Assembly (NCBI RefSeq): GCF_030405905.1
Contig: NZ_JASATW010000007.1
Span: 124,001 to 188,000 of the forward strand
DNA: 64,000 nt
Source of the DNA: Sphaerothrix gracilis
GTDB taxonomy: Bacteria; Cyanobacteriota; Cyanobacteriia; Phormidesmidales; Phormidesmidaceae
Direction of reading: 5' to 3'
In this document: piece after piece, positions 34,801 to 43,703 of the stretch
Layout: each line of letters starts with the position of its first letter
Numbering within the stretch: the stretch's first letter is position 1
Program-made: the position numbers and the translations under genes
The notes under the pieces: generated by a model
The model's database searches: none
What the model was told of the DNA's origin: nothing
Seen by the model: only the letters and a program-made list of their open reading frames with translations

Positions 34801-36505
34801 GCTCGCCTAGCTGAGTTGCTAGAGACATCACCAGACGTTCTCGCAGCGGATCAATGGGCGGATTGGTCACCTGGGCAAAGCGCTGCTTGAAATAGTCATA
34901 GAGCAAGTGGGGCTTCTCAGACAGCACTGACAGAGGAATGTCATCTCCCATGCAGAAGGTCGGCTCTTTGCCCTGAGCCGCCATGTCCTGAATGATCATC
35001 TCTAGATCTTCAGCGGTGTAGCCAAACGCGGTCTGCTGGGTTAGGATCTGCGAGTTTTCTAATAAATTGGTTTCGCTGAAAAGCTGCGGCTCGATATCTT
35101 GCCGGTGCTGCCGAATCCACTCGCCATAGGGCTGCTGCTCCGCCACTCGCTGCTTGATGGCCCAGTTATGCAAAATTTCATGGGTCTTCAGATCCACAGC
35201 AATCATCTGTCCCGGCCCCAAACGTCCCTTTTCCAAAATCTCTTCGGTGGGAATATCGACTACGCCTGCTTCTGAAGAAACGACGATATAGCCGCTCTTG
35301 GTAACGATGTAGCGGGCCGGACGCAGGCCGTTGCGATCCAGGGCAGCGCCAATCTGCTGACCATCGCTAAAAACAATGAGTGCGGGGCCATCCCAAGGCT
35401 CCTGAATGCCGCTGTAGTACTCATAAAAATTAGTAATTTCAGGATGACTCACCAGATCAGGCTGATTCATGTAAGCTTCTGGCACCATCATCATCAGGGC
35501 CTCTAACGGACTGCGCCCTGAATGCACCAGCAGCTCCATCACGTTGTCTAAGTTGGCTGAGTCGCTGTTGTCGGCATTCACGGTGGGCTTGAGATCTGGC
35601 AGGCGATCGCCCCAGACTGGATGGGCCAAGTCTGCTTCCCGCGCCTTCATCCAGTTGAGGTTGCCAATTAGGGTATTAATCTCGCCGTTATGTCCGACTA
35701 GGCGCATGGGGTGGGCCAGCGGCCATTTCGGCATAGTGTTGGTGCTAAAGCGACGGTGGTAAACCGCAAACGGACTGACATAGTCGTCATTCTGTAAGTC
35801 TGTGTAAAACAGTCCTAAGACAGCCGAGCGCACCATGCCTTTGTAAACAATGGTCTGATTGGAAAGGGAGCAGACATAGACCTCCTGTAGCGCCTGAGCT
35901 ACTTCCGGCGATCGCTCGCCAGCCTGTTTGCCAAGCTGTTTGCCTACTCGCCGCCGCAGCAAATAAAGCTGACGCTCTAGCTCTGGGCCAGCAGTTTGCT
36001 CAGTCGATAGCAAAATCTGCTCAATGTGAGGCTGGTGTTTACGAGCTTCCGGGCCAAGCACCTCCGGCTTCACGGGCACTATCCGCCAGCCCAACACCTC
36101 CATCTGCAGCTCCTTTGCCACTTGGGCAAAGGTGTCGCGTACAAGCTGTGAAGCTTCCTCATGCTGAGGCAAAAACACCATGCCCACGCCCACTCGCTCG
36201 GGTTGAAAGCGATCGGCGCAGCCCTGTTCTATAGCCCACTGCTGCAGCATCTGCCAGGGAATCGCCGTCATCACCCCGGCCCCATCACCAGAATCCTGGT
36301 CAGCACAACAGCCGCCGCGATGCTCCATACAGTCCAAAGCACCGAGCGCCTGCTGAATCAGTCCGTGGCTGGCCCGCCCGTACTGATCGGCAACAAAGCC
36401 AACCCCGCAAGCGTCTCGTTCTTCAACCAGCCATTTAGGCCCCCAAGCTCTCACCAGCGCTCTTTGGTCAGCGAATCGATTTTCGTTTGCGTGCGTGTTA
36501 TTCAT
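31826..36505 (-). CDS. gltB: Glutamate synthase large subunit, probably ferredoxin-dependent
   Basis: The enzyme forms two glutamates from glutamine and 2-oxoglutarate, the second half of ammonium assimilation. The 1559 residues comprise an N-terminal class II glutaminase domain with the catalytic C33 in RDACGVGF after a 32-residue propeptide, a central domain, the FMN-binding barrel (GEGGEDPVRF, KPGEGGQLPGKKV, SGHDGGTGASP), the 3Fe-4S ligands in EGCIMARVCHTNNCPVG, and a C-terminal beta-helix with GGxxxxG repeats. No small-subunit gltD gene lies alongside, which favours the ferredoxin-dependent form (also named glsF), though the NADH form has the same large-subunit layout. Length is normal. 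Confidence 0.95.
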   Translation of the reverse strand: MNNTHANENRFADQRALVRAWGPKWLVEERDACGVGFVADQYGRASHGLIQQALGALDCMEHRGGCCADQDSGDGAGVMTAIPWQMLQQWAIEQGCADRFQPERVGVGMVFLPQHEEASQLVRDTFAQVAKELQMEVLGWRIVPVKPEVLGPEARKHQPHIEQILLSTEQTAGPELERQLYLLRRRVGKQLGKQAGERSPEVAQALQEVYVCSLSNQTIVYKGMVRSAVLGLFYTDLQNDDYVSPFAVYHRRFSTNTMPKWPLAHPMRLVGHNGEINTLIGNLNWMKAREADLAHPVWGDRLPDLKPTVNADNSDSANLDNVMELLVHSGRSPLEALMMMVPEAYMNQPDLVSHPEITNFYEYYSGIQEPWDGPALIVFSDGQQIGAALDRNGLRPARYIVTKSGYIVVSSEAGVVDIPTEEILEKGRLGPGQMIAVDLKTHEILHNWAIKQRVAEQQPYGEWIRQHRQDIEPQLFSETNLLENSQILTQQTAFGYTAEDLEMIIQDMAAQGKEPTFCMGDDIPLSVLSEKPHLLYDYFKQRFAQVTNPPIDPLRERLVMSLATQLGERRNLLESSAEHARLLKLESPVLNENELDIVRQSGFENATLSTLYSLEQGPAGLKQAIADLCQQAEAAVKAGQEILILSDRVDEAGNSAQITAQQTYIPPLLAVGAVHHHLIRQGLRMKTSLVVDTAQCWSTHHFACLLGYGASAVCPYLAFETVRHWWADNRTQKLMATEKLPVTTLNGAQANYRKSIEAGLLKILSKMGISLLTSYQGAQIFEAIGLGADLIELAFRGTTSRLGGLNVADLAQETIAFHQRAFPELTSKRLENMGFIQARPKGEYHMNNPAMTKLLHKALESKQHDHYEVYKAQLANRPPTALRDLLDFHSDRPSIPLEEVESAEKIMERFCTGGMSLGALSREAHEVLAIAMNRINGKSNSGEGGEDPVRFEVLGDVDESGNSPTFPHLKGLRNGDTASSAIKQVASGRFGVTPEYLMQAKQIEIKIAQGAKPGEGGQLPGKKVSSYIAMLRRSKPGVPLISPPPHHDIYSIEDLAQLIFDLHQINPKAGVSVKLVAEIGIGTVAAGVAKANADVIQISGHDGGTGASPLSSIKHAGAPWELGLTEVHRMLMINQLRDRVTLRVDGGLKTGWDVIMGALMGAEEFGFGSIAMIAEGCIMARVCHTNNCPVGVASQKEELRKRFTGIPEHVVNFFYFVAEEVRSLLAKLGYRQLSDITGRADLLIPRSDVNLTKTEKLDLTCLTSLPDTRSDRAWLQHGEIHGNGPVLDDELLADEAIQQAIQNQGSVTKTVSVINTDRTVGARIAGAIAKKYGNSGFEGQLNLNFEGSAGQSFGAFNLPGMTLTLQGEANDYVGKGMHGGEIIIKPHSNTGYDPSQNVIVGNTCLYGSTGGILFALGQAGERFAVRNSKGQAVIEGAGDHCCEYMTGGTVVVLGRVGRNVGAGMTGGLAYFLDEEGGFPTKVNPEIVKVQRVLTTAGEQQLKSMIEAHAERTGSQKAAQILANWSDYLPKFWQVVPPSEAETPEANPELSEEDKVLSSV

Positions 36506-37124
36506 AGGGCGGTTATGTCTTGGATGATCTATCTACAAATGGGTGGCCAGCGGCAGTGGTCATTGACCGATGCCGCCAAGTTTTAGAAAGAGCGAAGTGG
36601 CCAAACAACGAAGTGAGCCTGGGGATAATGCTGAATATGACTTAGATGAATTTCGTAATCATAATTTAATGATCAATATTCTAAGGATGTAAAGCTGAGC
36701 AGACAACTCACAATTGCTATAGCTTTGTAGCCTGCTCAGTCGCTAGCTTGAGTTCTGTTTAGAGACAATAAAAGGTTGTTACAGTAGCCCAGTCGAAATC
36801 TCCCTCAACTGTTATTAGCCACTGCCTCGAAATCGTTAATAGTCGAGGACATCAATTGTAACAGTTGAGTTTGCTAAATTTTTGTATTGCTTTTAGCAGA
36901 CTCAGTCACAGACTTTGGGTTCAGACAGCCTCAGCCCCAAAAATTATCAGCTTATCTGTGCTCGCTGCCAGCTATTTTCCAGCCGCGTCAGCAAGGCCGA
37001 GCAGCCAGTTAAATATCTGGGAAGGGCACTAGATAGTCCGGATATCTAGCGCAAAGTGTTCGTAAACTGAGTATAGCGTTTCCCCCTTTTTTTCAGCCCT
37101 TTATTTAAGGAAGCAGGCAGCGAA
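36506..37124. other. Divergent spacer with structured element
   Basis: About 620 bases between gltB (minus) and the glycosidase gene (plus). It holds both promoters, a nested inverted repeat at 36804-36869 and a smaller hairpin at 37029-37049 (CTAGATA/TATCTAG). No gene was recognised, and no perfect GTA-N8-TAC NtcA site was found. Confidence 0.5.
36804..36869. other. Nested inverted repeat, possible structured RNA
   Basis: Outer arms CTCAACTGTTA (36804-36814) and TAACAGTTGAG (36859-36869) are perfect. Ten bases inside on each side is a second perfect stem, CCTCGA (36825-36830) and TCGAGG (36843-36848), with a 12-base loop. The symmetric layout looks selected rather than random. Confidence 0.5.
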
Positions 37125-38981
37125 TTGATGAAGATAGGCCCTGTTACTCGCAACGTCTCAGCGATCGCGCAAATAGTCTTTATCAGCTCAGTTGCCGTTC
37201 CCTTGCTGGCTCGCTCGGCCCTAGCCGGTAAAGGCTTCTACTCGATGTCAGCTCATTTGAACCAGCCTGTCACCGCTACGGCTCTATTTCTGCAAGCGAT
37301 CGCCTCAGTCCCAGTGGCAGTTCCGCCTGCACCTCAGCTGGCAGTGACGACCTCGTCAGGCAGCCAAATTTCTCTTAATGGTCAGCTCATGTCCCTACCC
37401 TGGCAGATACGCCAGCAGCAGATTGGGCTAGCTGATATGGATCTAGCGCGGCAGTTGGGGATTCATCTATTTGACACACCAGATCCCACCCGGCAGCCGA
37501 TTCAGTGGTTTTCTGATGAATCAGATCGGCCCGTTCTCGGTGCCTGGCACGATCGCCAGTTTCGCTACCTTGATATTGCTTCTCTAGCGGCCACTCACAA
37601 CTGGCAAATATGGCCTGCGGGTAATGTTCTCCAGATTCAAATGCCGCCCGCTCGTATCTTAGGCATTCGTCACGGTCAGCAGCCCCAGAGCGATCGCATT
37701 GTTTTAGATCTAGCTCAGCCTGCCATCACCCGGCTGAGGCAAAGTCCCGGCGAATTTAGCTTGACTATAGAAGCGCAAGCAGAAGCGGCGGTCATAGCGG
37801 CTTTCAACCGCAATCCTCAGCTTGAATCTCTGCAGATGACCGCCAGCGGTCAGCAAACTGTGCTGCAGGGCAGTATTGAGCGCGATCGCCAAGTACGGGT
37901 CTGGTCGATGACCAACCCCAACCGTCTAATTATTGATATTCGCACCGCTGCTCTAGTCGCTCAAAATGTTCAGTGGGCACCGGGGCTGAGCTGGCACCAG
38001 CAGTATCTCGCGGTTGCCGATCAGCCTTTTCCGGTCTACTGGCTAGCCATCGACCCTAAGCATCCCCAGATTAAGCTGCGGCCTATCTGGAGCGATCCAG
38101 TCACCGTAGTCGGCACCACGCCTTTAACCACAATGGCTCAGCGCTGGCAGGCCACAGCCGCTATCAACGCTGGCTTTTTCAACCGCAATAATCGTCTGCC
38201 CTTAGGCGCCATTCGCAACGAGGGTCGCTGGATATCAGGGCCGATTCTAGGGCGCGGGGCCGTCGGTTGGACAGATACAGGCGAAGTCCTGATCGATCGC
38301 TTAGCCCTACGCCAGCAGCTAATCACCTCAACCGGAGAAACCATTCCGCTACAGGGAATCAACACCGGCTATGTGCAGGCAGGGGTAGGACTTTATACCC
38401 CCGACTGGGGTGCGACCTATACTCCCATCACGGGTCAGGAAACTTTGGTGCTGAGCGAGTCTAATCAGGTAACTCAGCAGATCCTGGGGCGGCAGGATAC
38501 GGTGACGGCAATTCCGCTATCTGGCAGTCTCTTAGCCGTCAGAACTCATCTAGCCCCTGCTAGTCTGCTGCAGCCGGGTATCCAACTCGCCTTAGAAAGC
38601 GAGGTCATTCCCAGCGCCTTTACAGATAAACCTTTCATTGCCAGCGGCGGGCCACTTTTGCTGAGCAACGGTACAACCGTCCTCAATGCTCCGGCTGAAA
38701 GCTTCAGCCCAGCCTTTGCCAACCAGGCAGCAGCCCGGAGTGCCATCGGGCTGACAGCATCGGGGCAAATCCTCACTGTGGCTGTTCACATCGGCCCTAA
38801 TGGTCGCGGCCCTACTCTAGCTGAACTAAGTGAAATCATGCGGCAGTTAGGTTGCGTAGAGGCTCTCAATTTGGATGGCGGTAGCTCGTCTAGCCTGTAT
38901 TTAGCCGGAACGCTGATCAACCGTCCTCCTCAAACTGCTGCCCGAATTCACAATGCCATCGGCATCTTTTTTGAACCCTAA
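37125..38981 (+). CDS. Secreted AMIN/phosphodiester glycosidase (NAGPA-like) protein
   Basis: A 618-residue exported protein. It has an N-terminal signal-like segment (IAQIVFISSVAVPLLA), a central region with AMIN-like strands (DRIVLDLAQPAITRL, then NRLIIDIR) that often binds cell-wall glycan, and a C-terminal phosphodiester glycosidase domain (about 310-618). That domain shows INAGFFNRNN, GAIRNEGRW, ALNLDGGSSSSLYL and FIASGGPLLL, the NAGPA family pattern. Family members cleave sugar phosphodiesters or act on exopolysaccharide. It is likely periplasmic and acts on envelope glycans, which is inference. Alternative starts are the two adjacent ATGs. Confidence 0.87.
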   Translation: MMKIGPVTRNVSAIAQIVFISSVAVPLLARSALAGKGFYSMSAHLNQPVTATALFLQAIASVPVAVPPAPQLAVTTSSGSQISLNGQLMSLPWQIRQQQIGLADMDLARQLGIHLFDTPDPTRQPIQWFSDESDRPVLGAWHDRQFRYLDIASLAATHNWQIWPAGNVLQIQMPPARILGIRHGQQPQSDRIVLDLAQPAITRLRQSPGEFSLTIEAQAEAAVIAAFNRNPQLESLQMTASGQQTVLQGSIERDRQVRVWSMTNPNRLIIDIRTAALVAQNVQWAPGLSWHQQYLAVADQPFPVYWLAIDPKHPQIKLRPIWSDPVTVVGTTPLTTMAQRWQATAAINAGFFNRNNRLPLGAIRNEGRWISGPILGRGAVGWTDTGEVLIDRLALRQQLITSTGETIPLQGINTGYVQAGVGLYTPDWGATYTPITGQETLVLSESNQVTQQILGRQDTVTAIPLSGSLLAVRTHLAPASLLQPGIQLALESEVIPSAFTDKPFIASGGPLLLSNGTTVLNAPAESFSPAFANQAAARSAIGLTASGQILTVAVHIGPNGRGPTLAELSEIMRQLGCVEALNLDGGSSSSLYLAGTLINRPPQTAARIHNAIGIFFEP

Positions 38982-39314
38982 CCGTCATTATTCCTAAGCT
39001 CAGGTAGTTTAGGAGAGGAAATTATTTTTTTGAAGACAGACAGCGATCGCCCCTTCATAAAAATTTGGTTCAGGCTCAAGGGACCTGAATAAAGAATTAG
39101 TGTAGATACCTGTTTTTACAAGCGCTGCGCTGCCGCCAGCAATTGAGGACTGTTATATTTGCCTGCAGTGGGCTTTCCAAGTTTACGTGTTTGCGACTGA
39201 TTAGGTAAGCGGCGTAGTAAAGTTGCAGTCCGCTAGGGGAAAAATAGTCTTGTTGGTCATGCGGTTTCAGTTTCAGTTTTGTCTTTAAGCAGTATTGGTT
39301 CAAGGAGAAGTTCA
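38982..39314. other. Spacer without recognised features
   Basis: About 330 bases between the glycosidase gene and the cupin gene. Apart from one HIP1-like site and AT-rich pieces I see no gene, repeat or terminator. It should carry the promoter of the cupin gene. Confidence 0.4.
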
Positions 39315-39740
39315 GTGGTTCAGACTAAAGAGCTTGCACAATCTAGCGCACTACCCGCAAATGCTCCTAATGCGAGTAAAGGAATTGCCGCAACAGAACT
39401 CAGACCTTGGGGGTCATTTACCATCCTCGAAGAAGCCAGAGGCTACAAGATTAAGCGAATTGAAGTTAAGCCCGGCCATCGGCTTAGCCTGCAAATGCAC
39501 CATCACCGTAGTGAGCACTGGATTGTAGTTTCCGGGACGGCAAAAGTAACCTGTGGCGAAGCCGAGATTTTGTTGTGCAGCAACCAGTCCACCTATGTTC
39601 CCCCCTGCACCTTGCACCGCCTAGAGAATTCTGGCGTCATTCCTCTGATTTTGATCGAGGTTCAGAATGGCGAGTACCTGGGTGAAGACGACATCGTGCG
39701 TTTTCAGGACGACTATGCTCGCGCTGAGTCTGCCAAATAG
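39315..39740 (+). CDS. Mannose-6-phosphate isomerase type II-like cupin
   Basis: A 141-residue cupin equal to the C-terminal isomerase domain of bifunctional mannose-1-phosphate guanylyltransferase/mannose-6-phosphate isomerase. It contains RPWGSFTILEEARGYKIKRIEV, PGHRLSLQMHHHRSEHWIVVSG with the metal His cluster, and YVPPCTLHRLENSG with the later His. A GTG start at 39315 follows AAGGAG at ideal spacing and is preferred to a TTG at 39279. It probably supplies GDP-mannose precursors for polysaccharide, fitting the glycan gene upstream. No guanylyltransferase domain is attached. A strong terminator follows. Confidence 0.9.
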   Translation: MVQTKELAQSSALPANAPNASKGIAATELRPWGSFTILEEARGYKIKRIEVKPGHRLSLQMHHHRSEHWIVVSGTAKVTCGEAEILLCSNQSTYVPPCTLHRLENSGVIPLILIEVQNGEYLGEDDIVRFQDDYARAESAK

Positions 39741-39799
39741 GGTACGCGTCTAGCTGCAAGAGTTTGGTAAGTGAGTATTTCCCCATATAGCAGTAGACT

Positions 39800-39833
39800 G
39801 GCGAAGAGAAAGCTCTCTTCGCCTTGTTTTTTG
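39800..39833 (+). terminator. Intrinsic terminator
   Basis: Perfect 10-base stem GGCGAAGAGA (39800-39809) and TCTCTTCGCC (39814-39823) with loop AAGC and a T-rich tail. Ends the cupin gene transcript. Confidence 0.93.
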
Positions 39834-39973
39834 GGCTTAGCCTGATGGCTTATCTGAATCAGGAGTTCCGCAGTTCAAAATTTAAGACACTAGCAGTAGT
39901 ACCAGTCTATGGTTTGAGGGACTCTTGTTTTGAGAGACTATGGTGAAAGATCACGACGAACTTTGTTGAGCTA

Positions 39974-40306
39974 ATGATTCATCTAAGTCCTGCCGCCGCT
40001 AGGGAGATCAGCCGTCTTCAGTCCCAGTCAACTGAGGCCCGTTGCCGCATTGGCTTTGAACCGGGTGGCTGCTTGCAGTGGTACTATACGCTCTCTTTTG
40101 ATCAGTCTTCTGCAGCCAGTGACGATATTGTGTATCACTCAAACGGGGTTCAAATCGTAGTGGGTTCTCAACATGTGCCCCATTTAGAAGGGCTGACAAT
40201 TGACTACTCTGAAGACCTTATGGGCAGCAGCTTTCGATTTCATAATCCCAACGCCTCCGAGCACTGTGGCTGCGGCAGTTCTTTTTCAGTGGGTCTAGCA
40301 AGCTGA
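39974..40306 (+). CDS. A-type iron-sulfur carrier, HesB/IscA family
   Basis: A 110-residue HesB/IscA-like protein that carries or delivers iron-sulfur clusters. The three conserved cysteines are present: C33 in EPGGCLQWYY, and C98 and C100 in EHCGCGSSF. The middle (IVYHSNGVQIVVGSQHVPHLEGLTIDYSEDLMGSSFRFHNPNAS) matches the family, including the DYxxxLxxxxFxxxNPNA block. The GGC motif is followed by LQW instead of the common SGY, so it may belong to a specialised subgroup. It is a single gene preceding the ribosomal protein operon. Confidence 0.9.
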   Translation: MIHLSPAAAREISRLQSQSTEARCRIGFEPGGCLQWYYTLSFDQSSAASDDIVYHSNGVQIVVGSQHVPHLEGLTIDYSEDLMGSSFRFHNPNASEHCGCGSSFSVGLAS

Positions 40307-40431
40307 TACAGCGACTTACAGCGGCCTGCACTGCCTTGCGATTTTCAGGAAATTGACAATTTGCTCTTCAAAAAGATACTATTAGAGCTTGTGAAAACTT
40401 AAGCCGAAAGAGCACTTCATTCTCGCAATCT

Positions 40432-40803
40432 ATGCCCACGATTCAACAGCTAATTCGCAGCGAACGCCAAAACGCTAAGAAGAAGACTAAGTCACCAGCG
40501 CTCAAGAGCTGCCCGCAGCGTCGGGGAGTTTGTACTAGGGTCTATACAACGACTCCGAAAAAGCCCAATTCAGCCCTTCGTAAAGTGGCTAGGGTACGTT
40601 TGACATCGGGATTTGAGGTCACTGCCTATATCCCAGGTATCGGCCACAACCTGCAAGAGCACTCTGTAGTAATGATTCGGGGCGGACGGGTTAAAGATTT
40701 GCCGGGTGTGCGCTATCACATCATTCGCGGCACGCTTGATACGGCTGGCGTCAAGGACAGAAAACAGGGGCGCTCGAAGTACGGGGCGAAGAAGCCTAAG
40801 TAA
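40432..40803 (+). CDS. rpsL: Ribosomal protein S12
   Basis: Protein uS12 of the 30S subunit, which lines the decoding centre. The 123 residues show PTIQQLIRSERQ, TRVYTTTPKKPNSALRKVARVRL and GGRVKDLPGVRYHIIRGTLD, with the lysines linked to streptomycin resistance intact as wild type. It opens the str operon: rpsL, rpsG, fusA, tuf, rpsJ. The gap to rpsG is 236 bases, longer than in most bacteria. Confidence 0.98.
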   Translation: MPTIQQLIRSERQNAKKKTKSPALKSCPQRRGVCTRVYTTTPKKPNSALRKVARVRLTSGFEVTAYIPGIGHNLQEHSVVMIRGGRVKDLPGVRYHIIRGTLDTAGVKDRKQGRSKYGAKKPK

Positions 40804-41039
40804 CTGCGATCGCAAATAGCCGTTTTCTTCAGCTGGCAGTCCAGCCCCCTAACCTTATGGTTGGCGAGCAGCGACGAAGGCTAATTTGTCAGCGATAACA
40901 TCACCGGCTAGCGATCGCGATAGGGCCTTTCGGTTTTTGGTCGATTGAGTTTGCTTATTTTTCAGGTTAGAGCAGCCAGATAGCTTTGCTCTTGCCATAT
41001 TGTCTAAAAAGAGTTTGTTGCTTTCTTAAAAGGTTTCTT

Positions 41040-41510
41040 ATGTCTCGTCGTTCTACGGCTCAAAAACGCCCAGTTCCTCCCGATCCGGTATACAACAGCC
41101 GTCTAGTCAGCATGATGGCGCGTCGAATCATGCGCAGCGGCAAGAAATCCATTGCTAATGGTCTAATCTACGACGCCTTCAAGGTGATTGAAAGTAGAAC
41201 CAACGGTGATCCCCTGGAGGTCTTTGAAACAGCCGTTAGAAACACGACGCCGCTGGTAGAAGTTAAAGCCCGCCGGGTAGGGGGAGCGACCTATCAGGTG
41301 CCGATGGAAGTGCGGCCTGAGCGTGGTACAGCACTGGCATTGCGGTGGCTGACTCAGTTTTCCCGGCAGCGGGCAGGGCGCAGCATGGCCAGTAAGCTGG
41401 CTAACGAACTAATGGACGCGGCCAACGAAACGGGCAGCGCCGTGCGTAAGCGAGAAGAAACACACCGCATGGCTGAAGCCAACAAAGCTTTTGCGCACTA
41501 CCGCTACTAG
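41040..41510 (+). CDS. rpsG: Ribosomal protein S7
   Basis: Protein uS7, which nucleates assembly of the 30S head and contacts tRNA at the exit site. The 156 residues begin SRRSTAQKRPVPPDPVYNS and contain IMRSGKKSIANGLIYDAF and RRVGGATYQVPMEV. The ATG at 41040 is preceded by AAGG and gives the family's normal start; an in-frame upstream start at 40986 would add 18 unrelated residues. It precedes fusA by 95 bases. Confidence 0.97.
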   Translation: MSRRSTAQKRPVPPDPVYNSRLVSMMARRIMRSGKKSIANGLIYDAFKVIESRTNGDPLEVFETAVRNTTPLVEVKARRVGGATYQVPMEVRPERGTALALRWLTQFSRQRAGRSMASKLANELMDAANETGSAVRKREETHRMAEANKAFAHYRY

Positions 41511-41605
41511 GCTGGAACGTTGTTGCAACTAAATGCCAGCATATAGAATCTAAGCAGGGTCACGGATCCAGTCAGGGTTTGTGATGAGGTATCAAGGAGG
41601 TAGCT

Positions 41606-43681
41606 GTGGCACGAAAGATTCCGCTTGAGCGAGTCAGAAATATTGGAATCGCTGCGCACATTGATGCGGGCAAAACCACTACAACAGAGCGGATTCTGTT
41701 CTACTCTGGCATCATTCATAAAATTGGTGAGGTACACGAAGGTAGTGCCGTCACCGACTGGATGGATCAAGAGCGCGAGCGCGGAATCACAATTACGGCT
41801 GCTGCCATTACGACTAGCTGGCAAGACCACCAGATCAACATCATTGACACCCCCGGCCACGTAGACTTCACCATTGAGGTGGAGCGCTCTATGCGCGTTT
41901 TGGACGGTGTGATCACGGTGCTCTGCTCGGTAGGTGGAGTACAGCCGCAAACTGAGACGGTTTGGCGTCAAGCCGATCGCTATAAGGTACCTCGTATCAT
42001 CTTTGTCAATAAGATGGATCGCACCGGCGCTAACTTTCTCAAGGTCTATGAGCAAGTGCGCGATCGCCTGAGAGCCAATGCCGTTCCGATTCAGCTCCCT
42101 ATCGGCAGCGAAGATAATTTTCGGGGAGTTGTTGATCTAGTCCGAATGCGGGCCCGTCTCTACAACGACGACTTGGGCGTCGATATGGAAGACACTGAAA
42201 TCCCAGAAGAGATTCAATCTCAGGTCAGCGAGTTTCGCAAAATTCTCATCGAAGCTGTCTCTGAAACAGATGACGAGCTGATGCTGAAGTATCTTGAAGA
42301 AGAGGAACTGACTGAAGCGGAAATCATCTCAGCGCTACGGAAAGGCACCCTCAAGGGCACAATTATTCCCATGCTCTGCGGCTCTGCCTTTAAAAACAAA
42401 GGCGTCCAGCTACTGTTGGATGCGGTTGTTGACTATTTACCGGCTCCGACCGAAGTACCCCCGATCCAAGGAATTTTGTCTGATGGCGAAACCTCGGTTC
42501 GGCACGCTGACGATGAGGAACCCCTGTCAGCCCTAGCCTTCAAGGTCATGTCCGATCCTTACGGACGACTGACCTTTGTCAGAGTTTACTCTGGCATTCT
42601 GACCAAAGGGAGCTACGTCTTCAACTCTACAAAGGGGCAGAAAGAGCGCATTTCTCGTCTAATTGTCCTCAAAGCCGACGAACGGATTGAGGTGGAAGAG
42701 CTGCGAGCGGGTGATTTAGGCGCAGCCCTGGGTCTGAAGGTAACTTCTACGGGAGACACTATCTCTGACGACAAAAGCCCTATTGTGCTGGAGTCGCTTT
42801 ATATTCCTGAGCCTGTGATCTCAGTGGCAATTGAGCCTAAGACCAAGCAGGACATGGAAAAGCTCTCTAAGGCGCTGCAGGCTTTGTCCGACGAAGATCC
42901 AACTTTTCGGGTCAGCATCGATCCAGAAACCAACCAGACGGTTATTGCCGGTATGGGTGAGCTACACCTAGAAATTCTAGTAGACCGGATGCTGCGAGAG
43001 TTCAAGGTTGAGGCAAACATTGGTGCACCTCAGGTTGCCTACCGAGAAACTATCCGCAAATCGGTTAAAACAGAAGGTAAGTTTATTCGTCAAAGTGGAG
43101 GTAAGGGACAATATGGTCATGTCGTGATTGAGCTGGAGCCTGGAGAACCCGGCAGCGGGTTTGAATTTGTCTCTAAAATAGTCGGTGGTGCAATTCCAAA
43201 AGAATACATCGCTCCTGCCGAGCAGGGCATGAAAGAATCTTGTGAATCTGGTATCCTAGCTGGGTATCCAGTGATTGATTTAAAAGCGACCCTTGTCGAT
43301 GGTTCCTACCATGAAGTAGATTCATCCGAGATGGCTTTTAAGATCGCTGGCTCTATGGCTATCAAGGATGCCGTCATCAAGGCCAATCCTGTTCTTCTTG
43401 AGCCTAAGATGAAGGTTGAGGTCGAAGTTCCCGAAGAATTTTTGGGAGACGTTATGGGCGACCTCAATTCCCGTCGAGGCCAAATTGAAGGTATGGGGTC
43501 TGAAGAAGGTCTCGCCAAGGTCACCGCCAAGGTTCCTCTGGCTGAGATGTTTGGTTATGCTACCGACATCCGCTCTAAGACGCAGGGTCGCGGCATATTT
43601 TCAATGGAGTTCAGCAGTTACGACGAAGTACCGCGTAACGTGGCTGAAGTGATTATCGCTAAAAGTAAAGGGAACGCATAG
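41606..43681 (+). CDS. fusA: Elongation factor G
   Basis: The translocation GTPase of the ribosome, 691 residues. It starts with GTG after a perfect AAGGAGG. G-domain motifs: AHIDAGKTTTTERIL (G1), RGITITAAA (G2), DTPGHVDFT (G3), NKMDRTGAN (G4). Domain IV carries GGKGQYGHVVIELEP and domain V ends in MEFSSYDEVPRNVAEVII. The length and motifs fit the canonical translocase rather than the mitochondrial-like paralogue. It is followed after 22 bases by tuf. Confidence 0.97.
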   Translation: MARKIPLERVRNIGIAAHIDAGKTTTTERILFYSGIIHKIGEVHEGSAVTDWMDQERERGITITAAAITTSWQDHQINIIDTPGHVDFTIEVERSMRVLDGVITVLCSVGGVQPQTETVWRQADRYKVPRIIFVNKMDRTGANFLKVYEQVRDRLRANAVPIQLPIGSEDNFRGVVDLVRMRARLYNDDLGVDMEDTEIPEEIQSQVSEFRKILIEAVSETDDELMLKYLEEEELTEAEIISALRKGTLKGTIIPMLCGSAFKNKGVQLLLDAVVDYLPAPTEVPPIQGILSDGETSVRHADDEEPLSALAFKVMSDPYGRLTFVRVYSGILTKGSYVFNSTKGQKERISRLIVLKADERIEVEELRAGDLGAALGLKVTSTGDTISDDKSPIVLESLYIPEPVISVAIEPKTKQDMEKLSKALQALSDEDPTFRVSIDPETNQTVIAGMGELHLEILVDRMLREFKVEANIGAPQVAYRETIRKSVKTEGKFIRQSGGKGQYGHVVIELEPGEPGSGFEFVSKIVGGAIPKEYIAPAEQGMKESCESGILAGYPVIDLKATLVDGSYHEVDSSEMAFKIAGSMAIKDAVIKANPVLLEPKMKVEVEVPEEFLGDVMGDLNSRRGQIEGMGSEEGLAKVTAKVPLAEMFGYATDIRSKTQGRGIFSMEFSSYDEVPRNVAEVIIAKSKGNA

Positions 43682-43703
43682 ATAGGTAGGGATACGTACA
43701 CTC

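Noticed and set aside
32318..36586. Several long open frames on the plus strand across gltB
   Set aside because: They are antisense to a highly conserved, full-length glutamate synthase and show no independent protein motifs.
36506..37124. NtcA site upstream of gltB
   Set aside because: No GTA-N8-TAC match was found by reading the spacer.
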